From IMG/VR virus record IMGVR_UViG_3300025860_000079, positions 1 to 24,861 of that record: a stretch of DNA of 24,861 bases; one strand, 5' to 3'. Below, piece after piece: positions 18,852 to 24,861 of this stretch. Origin of the DNA: a virus. The translations under genes and the position numbers were made by a program. Each line of letters begins with the position of its first letter. Within the stretch, counting starts at the first letter, position 1. The notes under the pieces were generated by a model, which saw only the letters and a program-made list of their open reading frames with translations, did no database searches and was not told the origin of the DNA.

Positions 18852-21394
18852 TGGCTAAACAAGAACGAATTGGTTTTTACGGTAAGTTTACTCCTACTGC
18901 CATAGACACATCTGAATCTGACAAGATGCGAGCATTAGCTGGTTTAGGCCAAACTATAGCCGATACTAGCCTATCTATAGCAAAGCCTATGGTAACTGCT
19001 GAAAGAGTCAAGCAGGCAGAAATTGCTAGTGCTGAAACAGGTACTATTGACCCTGAAACTGGTGAGCTAAGAGGGCCAGCAGAAGAGGTTGCCGCATACA
19101 AAATTGGTGCAGCTCAGGCCAACGCTGTTGCTCGTAACACCTATGAATCTAACGTATCTGTAGAAATGAACAATATTGTGGACTCTGCTGCTGCTGAGTT
19201 TCCTGACGACATTAAGGGCTACCAGAATAAAGTCCAATCCCAGATGCAAGGTCTTCTTGGCGCTATGCCAGAAGAGTACAGGGGTCAGGCTCAGAACTTG
19301 TACGCTCGCCTAGACAATCCTACCTCTATCAAGATTGCTGATAACGAGAGAAAGAAGAACCTAGACATTTCTAATGCTGAAATTGGTCAAGCCGCTGACG
19401 TTGCTTCAAAGAACCTATCTAATGCAGTTTATTCTGGTGATGCAGATGGCACTAGAGATTTCTTTTCTGAATACGTTGTTTCTGTTGATAGACTTGTTGA
19501 GCAGGGTGCGATAACTCAAGAGAAAGGCAACCAGTTAATAGAAGCTCAAAATGAAAGAGTTAAGATTCAGGGCAAAGCTGGTGAGTTTGACAGAGCTATA
19601 AGAACCGAGGATTACACTCCAGAGCAACAAGCTGCCGCTGGTCGTCGCATTGTAGACGCATTGCGTGAAAACCCTGATTCTGATTTAAGTGCCGAGCAAA
19701 ACCAAAAGCTACTGGCAACACTGGATACTCAGGTTACTGCTATGGAAACTGCTAATGCAAAAGCAGATGCCAAGTTGAGCAGGGAAGAGATGGTAGAATT
19801 GTCTACCCTAGATGTTCTTATTGATATTAATGAATTACCTCCTGAAGAGCTAGTCAGTAAAGTGTACGAGCTTTTTGATAAAGGCGTTATCAAGACCGCT
19901 GAGGGAATATCAAGTCGTATCAAAGCAATCAACAAAGTAAACACCACAGTAAGAAAGAAGAATGCTGGCATTGCAAGAGCTGCCAACAAAATCAAAGGTG
20001 TTGAACCTGTAGGTGATCAGCCAATCATTCCTGTTAGCGACAAGGACTATGATAACCTTTACGAGGTAGTTACTAGCACTCCAGAGTCCGAGGGTGGGCT
20101 ACCTACCAACCCAGACCTAAGACGCGCACAGCAAGCTACATTTGTTCAGCGATCTGGTCATGTTCCAAAGCAGTTGAAGGATGAGATACAGGCCGGTCTT
20201 ATTTCGCAAGACCCTGAAGAAGTTTCCAATGCTTACAGAACCATTACACAGATTCAAGAAATACCTGGTGTTGGTGAGACTGCTTTCTCAAAGAATGAAA
20301 TTGTACTAGCAACCCACATGGATTCGTTTATTCGGTCTGGGATTCCCCCTGAAGACGCTCTTCAGATGGCTAGAAATATTGTTGGCACTGGCTCTGAGCA
20401 AATGAAGGCTCGGTCTGAGGCTAGGGCAACAGAGATCAAGGATGATGACGATACGTTTGGAGCGCCTGTTTACGCTACAGAAGTTACAAAGCAGTTTACT
20501 GGAATGTTTGAGAGTGAGTCAGACTTCCAGCAGTCAGGTGGGTTTGATGCTTTGGTTAGCAACTACGGCAAGCTAGTAGAAGGTTTTTATCGTGCAGGAT
20601 CAACTATTGATCAGGCCAAAGATAATGCCGCTAGATCAGTACAGGCTAACTGGGGCCGTGGTGAGTTTGGTTTAATGAAGTATCCGCCAAAGCAGTATTA
20701 TAAACTCCCTGTAACAGAAGACACTTCTTACATTAGAACTGAATTGCAAGAGCTGTTCGACCAGCAGGGTATGCAAGTAAACGCAGAGGACATATTTCTT
20801 GTGTCTGACGCTACTACCGCAAGACAGGCATCAACTGGACAGCCATCATATTCAATTATGATTAAGAATGAGTATGGCGCGTTAGAGGCCGTTAAGGTTG
20901 TGGGGCCAGATTTAAAAATGACAGATCGCTTTGTTCCTGACGCTGCAGAGTTTACTAGACGACAGAATAAAAACATTTTAGCCAATGCTGAGAAAGGAAT
21001 GCAGCCTCTTGGAACACCTGAAGAAGTAAGAGAGAAGCGTAGTGAGCTTGATGTTAGTTTGGGGCTTGATACTCCTAGAGCGCAAGAAGATCGTGAGAGA
21101 ATGCGTAAGACCCTGCAAAGTAGTACAAGTGCTGGGGCGCTTATAGCTAAGGGCGTAGAGTCGGTAGAAAGTATTCCATCGTTGATTACTCCTGAAAACA
21201 TAAGGAAGGTGGTTCTTGCCACTGGTCTGCCAGTAACGCTTGAGAACATTGGTTTAGCTGCTTACGCTATAATGGACGGTATCGAAGAGGCTAGTGATGA
21301 CTATGTTAAGTCGTTGAATAGAAAGCCTTTTGAAGTTACCGATGAAGTTATGGATGTTCAGGAATTTATTAAAGACCCAAGCGTAGGGGAATAA
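18851..21394 (+). CDS. internal virion protein, T7 gp15-like
   Basis: An 847-residue, helix-rich soluble protein without clear membrane segments. The N-terminal region GKFTPTAIDTSESDKMRALA and the following Ala/Glu/Gln-rich helices, with repeated charged segments in the middle, resemble the gp15-type inner core protein of podoviruses in size and position. Such proteins form a channel across the periplasm during DNA ejection. A second region (PPKQYYKLPVTEDTSYIRTE, about residues 616-635, and later SIMIKNEYGALEAVKVVG) looks folded. Divergence is high, so the call leans on order and length. An AGGG site lies upstream. Confidence 0.78.
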   Translation: MAKQERIGFYGKFTPTAIDTSESDKMRALAGLGQTIADTSLSIAKPMVTAERVKQAEIASAETGTIDPETGELRGPAEEVAAYKIGAAQANAVARNTYESNVSVEMNNIVDSAAAEFPDDIKGYQNKVQSQMQGLLGAMPEEYRGQAQNLYARLDNPTSIKIADNERKKNLDISNAEIGQAADVASKNLSNAVYSGDADGTRDFFSEYVVSVDRLVEQGAITQEKGNQLIEAQNERVKIQGKAGEFDRAIRTEDYTPEQQAAAGRRIVDALRENPDSDLSAEQNQKLLATLDTQVTAMETANAKADAKLSREEMVELSTLDVLIDINELPPEELVSKVYELFDKGVIKTAEGISSRIKAINKVNTTVRKKNAGIARAANKIKGVEPVGDQPIIPVSDKDYDNLYEVVTSTPESEGGLPTNPDLRRAQQATFVQRSGHVPKQLKDEIQAGLISQDPEEVSNAYRTITQIQEIPGVGETAFSKNEIVLATHMDSFIRSGIPPEDALQMARNIVGTGSEQMKARSEARATEIKDDDDTFGAPVYATEVTKQFTGMFESESDFQQSGGFDALVSNYGKLVEGFYRAGSTIDQAKDNAARSVQANWGRGEFGLMKYPPKQYYKLPVTEDTSYIRTELQELFDQQGMQVNAEDIFLVSDATTARQASTGQPSYSIMIKNEYGALEAVKVVGPDLKMTDRFVPDAAEFTRRQNKNILANAEKGMQPLGTPEEVREKRSELDVSLGLDTPRAQEDRERMRKTLQSSTSAGALIAKGVESVESIPSLITPENIRKVVLATGLPVTLENIGLAAYAIMDGIEEASDDYVKSLNRKPFEVTDEVMDVQEFIKDPSVGE

Positions 21395-21399
21395 GTAAT

Positions 21400-24300
21400 A
21401 TGCCATTTGTGCCAATGCCAGAGACACAGTTAGTAGAAAGAGTAGCTTCTTACAGTCCACAGATCGGTGAGGAACTTGATGAGCCATCAGTAGGTGATAT
21501 TGCTGGCGCATTGTTTCGCCAAGAAAACATTGTTGGTTCTTTCTTTACTGAGGTTGCAGGATTACCTGACGCCAAGGATGACCCCACCTTTGATGCTTAC
21601 TCTATGTTTACTGAAGAAGAGAAGTCAGATGAAGGGTTTGTTACTACTGCCATATATGCTGACGATGATAGTGAGCTAGAGGCCGTTAGAAGCCAGTATG
21701 CTAGAGAACGCCAAGATCGGGAAACAATCGCTCAGGGTGGAGCCACATCGTTTGTTCTTGGGCTGCCTATTGCTATTGCTGACCCTATCTCACTCCTGAC
21801 TATTGGGGGTGCAGTTGCTAACACCTATCGTGCAGGTAAAAGCATATTAAGTAGTGCCGCTGTTACAGGCTCTATCGTGGGGGTTGAGACTGCCATTCAG
21901 GAGGCCGCATTACACTCTACACAGCTTACAAGGACTTACGGTGAGTCAGCTATTAACATGAGCGCAGGAGTGCTGTTAGGCGGTGTTCTGGGCGTTGCTG
22001 CAAACAAGCTGGGCAACTACGGTATTGATGAGAAGGCTGTCCAAGAGCTTGCTGATGTGATGGATCCAGAGGGTAAGATTGCTAGAGGCGAGAACCCATC
22101 CCTTGATGCTTCTAATGTAGCGGCAGGTTATGACAGTGTCGGTGCGGCAAAGACAGTAGAAGGCACGTTTGAGGTAAAGGGTAAATTAGCTAAGGGCTTG
22201 GTTAAGGTTTTTGGCTTTGATCCCCTATCTCGCACTATGACCAGTGATGCCCTTGTTACTCGTAGAGTAGCCAATATGCTTGCAGAAAACCCTGTTGACG
22301 TTGATGGCGCTCCACTACAGTCGGTTGAGCAGCTATCCAAAATAAAGAGCGGTCGTCTTTACTCTTCTATCGACAATAACAATAAGCTCTACGCTGAGTA
22401 CAAAAAACTTGGTGGAGTGGTAAAACAAGAAAGAACAGAAACTTCAACAAGAACATTTTACGATCCAAAGAAACCAGTGTTAAGTCGCAGAGAGTTTAAT
22501 GAGGCTGTATCTAGGGCAGTTCGTACTGGCGATAGTGACATCCCCCAAGTAAAGGCATCCGCTGAATACTGGCGCAACGAGCTATACAATCCCCTTCGTG
22601 ACGAGATGATTGAGCTTAATATGCTCCCTGATGACGTAGATGTATCAACCTCGGTAAACTACCTCAATAGGGTCTACAACAAGCAGAAACTACAGGCCAA
22701 TATGCCATCGTTTATATCCAAGGTATCTAAGTGGTTAAACGACAAAGACCAAACTCTATATCAGAATGCCAAGGATGCTCAGACTAAACTTGATGAACTT
22801 GATGTAGAAGATGCTGCTGATGTAGCAGAGGGTGCCGCTGGGCCGACCCCTGTTGGGTCTACTGTTAGAGCTGGAGATAGAGGTAACACTGGCAAAGTTG
22901 TGTTTGCTGATGATAACAATGTTGTTGTGCAGTTTGTTAATAAGAAGCTGGGAACTACAGCAAGCAAGACGTTTACTCCAGATCAGGTTACTTCTGTATC
23001 TAAGGCAGCAAAGAAAGGTGGCAAGAAAGCAGCAGATGGAGACAGAAAAAAGCTACAGGCAATCATAGATAAAGCAGAGTTTAAGAAGGGCAAGGACTTT
23101 GAGCCAGAAGACTATGAGAACATTGCTCAACAGATTCACCAGCGCATTCTAGGCACTCCTGACGGACGCTTGCCATACGATTGGAAGATGGGAGAAGGCT
23201 TTAACTCAGGCAGTAAAGGATCAAGTTTAGCAGGTACTGCATTAAGAGGCCCATTAAAACAACGTAGGTTTGTTATTGAAGACGAGCTTATCGAAGAGTT
23301 CCTTGAGAATGACATCGTATCTTTGGGCGCGAGATACCTACAGCAGACTGGTGCTGACATTGAGCTTACTCGTAAGTTTGGCGATGTAACTCTTGAAAAC
23401 GAAATAAAGCAGATACAAGACTACTACAGTGAGGCAATGAAGAAGGCTTCAGGTAAAGAGGCTGTTAAGCTGGGCAATAAGATGGACGCTGACATTCGTG
23501 ACATTGCTGGTATGCGTGATCGCATCAGGGGTGTGTACGGATTCCAAGAGGACAATGTATGGACTCGTATTGGCAGATCATCTCGTGACCTTAACTACCT
23601 CCGCTTGTTGGGTGGTGTAACTGTATCGAGCTTACCAGATGCTGCGCGTATCGTTATGGCTGAGGGCTTTACCAAGACATTCTCCAAGGGATTGGGCGCA
23701 CTTGCAACCAACACTAAGCAGTTCAAGTTGGCAGCAGCAGAAGCAAAGCGTTACGGCATCGGTACAGACGTTCTCATGTCAGGTAAGGCAGAAGTAATAG
23801 CTGACGTAGGGGATTACACTCAGGGCGGCACAATGGTCGAGAGAGGGCTTAGATCGGCTGCTAATAAGTTTGGTCGCATCAACTTCTTGGACTACTGGAC
23901 TTCAGGCATGAAGCAGTTACACGCTGTTACCATGCAGACCTCTATCTTTGATGGGCTATCTAAGGGCAAGTTTGACAAGCGATTGACTAGACTTGGCATT
24001 GATAAGCAGTCAGCAATGGACATGATGGCTCAAGTGAGGAAGCATGGCAAGAATGAAGATGGTGTGTGGATCACTAACGCTAAGAACTGGGATCGCCCAG
24101 ACTTGGAGCGTATGTGGGGTGCAGCTATGCGTAAGGAGTCTGACCGAGTAATCATCATGCCTGGTCAGGAGAAGCCCCTCTTCATGTCTAGCGAGCTAGG
24201 TAAAAGCATTGGTCAGTTTAGATCATTTATACTGTCTGCTACACAGCGAGTACTTGTTGCTGGCGTACAGGGCCAAGATCATAACGCTATTGGCGGTGCC

Positions 24301-24708
24301 ATTTCCCTAGTAGGTATGGGTATGTTTTCGTACTACCTCAAGTCAAACATTGCAGGTAGAGAGACAAGTGATGACCCTGCGGCATGGGTAGTTGAGGGTA
24401 TTGACAGGTCAGGTGCCGTTGGCGTTATTGGTGAGATCAACAATACTATTGAGAAGATTTCTAGTAACTCTGTTGGACTGCGACCCCTGCTTGGCATTAG
24501 CGCCCCAGCATCTAGGTTTGTGTCTCGCAGTGTATCAGAATCAATATTAGGGCCAACATTCGGTAGCCTGCTAAGTACCACTGTGGCAGCTAGTAATGCT
24601 CTTACAAGCAGCGAGCCGATGACTGATGCAGACGTTAGGGCTTTACGAAGACTTCTGATTTTTCAGAACCTATCAATCGTTCGCGGAATCGAAAGATTAG
24701 CAGAGTAG
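21400..24708 (+). CDS. internal virion protein, T7 gp16-like (large inner core protein)
   Basis: An 1102-residue protein. Hydrophobic stretches at about residues 113-141, 148-165 and 188-202 (GLPIAIADPISLLTIGGAVA, then INMSAGVLLGGVLGVAANKL) with the block AIQEAALHSTQLTRTYGESA are shared by gp16-type proteins that reach the inner membrane. The C-terminal part (DRPDLERMWGAAMRKESDRV, then GKSIGQFRSFILSATQRVL) is also typical. No lytic transglycosylase start (as in T7 gp16) is seen. A short SH3/KOW-like segment (GSTVRAGDRGNTGKVVFADD, about residues 484-503) follows an Asp/Glu-rich linker and precedes a Lys-rich one. A GGGGAA site precedes the ATG. Confidence 0.85.
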   Translation: MPFVPMPETQLVERVASYSPQIGEELDEPSVGDIAGALFRQENIVGSFFTEVAGLPDAKDDPTFDAYSMFTEEEKSDEGFVTTAIYADDDSELEAVRSQYARERQDRETIAQGGATSFVLGLPIAIADPISLLTIGGAVANTYRAGKSILSSAAVTGSIVGVETAIQEAALHSTQLTRTYGESAINMSAGVLLGGVLGVAANKLGNYGIDEKAVQELADVMDPEGKIARGENPSLDASNVAAGYDSVGAAKTVEGTFEVKGKLAKGLVKVFGFDPLSRTMTSDALVTRRVANMLAENPVDVDGAPLQSVEQLSKIKSGRLYSSIDNNNKLYAEYKKLGGVVKQERTETSTRTFYDPKKPVLSRREFNEAVSRAVRTGDSDIPQVKASAEYWRNELYNPLRDEMIELNMLPDDVDVSTSVNYLNRVYNKQKLQANMPSFISKVSKWLNDKDQTLYQNAKDAQTKLDELDVEDAADVAEGAAGPTPVGSTVRAGDRGNTGKVVFADDNNVVVQFVNKKLGTTASKTFTPDQVTSVSKAAKKGGKKAADGDRKKLQAIIDKAEFKKGKDFEPEDYENIAQQIHQRILGTPDGRLPYDWKMGEGFNSGSKGSSLAGTALRGPLKQRRFVIEDELIEEFLENDIVSLGARYLQQTGADIELTRKFGDVTLENEIKQIQDYYSEAMKKASGKEAVKLGNKMDADIRDIAGMRDRIRGVYGFQEDNVWTRIGRSSRDLNYLRLLGGVTVSSLPDAARIVMAEGFTKTFSKGLGALATNTKQFKLAAAEAKRYGIGTDVLMSGKAEVIADVGDYTQGGTMVERGLRSAANKFGRINFLDYWTSGMKQLHAVTMQTSIFDGLSKGKFDKRLTRLGIDKQSAMDMMAQVRKHGKNEDGVWITNAKNWDRPDLERMWGAAMRKESDRVIIMPGQEKPLFMSSELGKSIGQFRSFILSATQRVLVAGVQGQDHNAIGGAISLVGMGMFSYYLKSNIAGRETSDDPAAWVVEGIDRSGAVGVIGEINNTIEKISSNSVGLRPLLGISAPASRFVSRSVSESILGPTFGSLLSTTVAASNALTSSEPMTDADVRALRRLLIFQNLSIVRGIERLAE

Positions 24709-24731
24709 CTGTATAAATTTTAACCAATTTT

Positions 24732-24740
24732 TGATATAAT
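24732..24740 (+). promoter_or_regulatory. extended -10 promoter for the last gene
   Basis: TGATATAAT (24732-24740) is a perfect extended -10 (TGn plus TATAAT). No good -35 is present, as is normal for this class. A start near 24747 gives a 20-base leader with an AGGAAA ribosome site. Confidence 0.66.
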
Positions 24741-24766
24741 CAACCCAATTCAAACAGGAAATTATT

Positions 24767-24861
24767 ATGACAACAGTAGCAAATCCATTTGAGGGCATAG
24801 GCCCAAACCTTTCAGGCGCAGTAGTAGATATGTTGCCTATTGTTCCACACGATACCAATCT
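24767..24861 (+). CDS. N-terminus of a probable spike-base or receptor-module protein (partial)
   Basis: Thirty-one full codons are present before the window ends: MTTVANPFEGIGPNLSGAVV, then DMLPIVPHDTN. The pattern S-G-A-x-x-D-x-x-P-I-x-P-H/S-D-T-N resembles the start of small beta-rich spike-base proteins (the RCAP_Rcc01079 family) found in phage tail regions, where P-x-D-T-x-D-L precedes a Gly-rich strand. The gene follows the last internal virion gene, where tail fibre or spike genes normally begin, and has its own promoter. With so few residues the family is only a suggestion. Confidence 0.45.
   Translation, partial: MTTVANPFEGIGPNLSGAVVDMLPIVPHDTN

Noticed and set aside
20728-21249. 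173-codon open frame on the minus strand within the gp15-like gene
   Set aside because: Antisense shadow of a long virion gene with no signals of its own.

Overview
The window is part of a tailed-phage genome with a podovirus (short-tailed) virion module. All recognisable genes are viral. The signals point to a gammaproteobacterial host: consensus sigma70-type promoters, perfect E. coli-type DnaA boxes, GATC sites and purine-rich Shine-Dalgarno sequences. The exact host cannot be told. Genes are tightly packed and many are coupled by TAATG, ATGA or TAGTG overlaps. No integrase, CI-type repressor, phage RNA polymerase, DNA polymerase, lysis gene or tRNA was found, so the genome extends beyond the window on both sides.

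Layout. (1) Positions 1-1851, leftward: seven genes ending in a recombination pair, a DUF1071/Sak3-type annealing protein followed by the first codons of a YqaJ-type exonuclease. A winged-helix protein lies among small unknowns. (2) Positions 1852-1970: a divergent control region with two face-to-face promoters and four copies of one operator half-site. (3) Positions 1971-4841, rightward: a Cro-like regulator, a lambda-O-like replication initiator with iterons inside the gene, unknowns, a NinB-like protein and a NinG-like protein. The unit ends at a strong terminator. (4) Positions 4842-5135: a convergent junction with terminators facing both ways. (5) Positions 5136-6887, leftward: eight small accessory genes, two of them single-span membrane proteins, read from a consensus promoter, with a hairpin inside the operon. 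(6) Positions 6888-7354: a gene-free AT-rich region with direct and inverted repeats and six helically phased DnaA boxes. (7) Positions 7355-24861, rightward: the packaging and virion module (small and large terminase, portal, Bbp19-like protein, scaffold, major capsid, decoration-like protein, tail tubular A, a decoration/jelly-roll fusion, tail tubular B, cupin, three internal virion proteins). The start of a probable receptor-module gene follows.

How it works together. The early half looks lambda-like in topology: divergent promoters, a Cro-like protein, an O-like initiator carrying its own iterons, and Nin and recombination genes. The late half follows the T7/BPP-1 podovirus order but seems to be read by host RNA polymerase. 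The major capsid and decoration genes have their own promoter, a structured leader and a UUCG-loop terminator, which would raise their dose. The two most striking features are origin-like arrays at two places: iterons in the O-like gene and a DnaA-box array between the accessory and late operons. Also notable are a discoidin-like domain inserted in tail tubular protein B and an N-terminal domain shared by the decoration-like protein and a jelly-roll protein.
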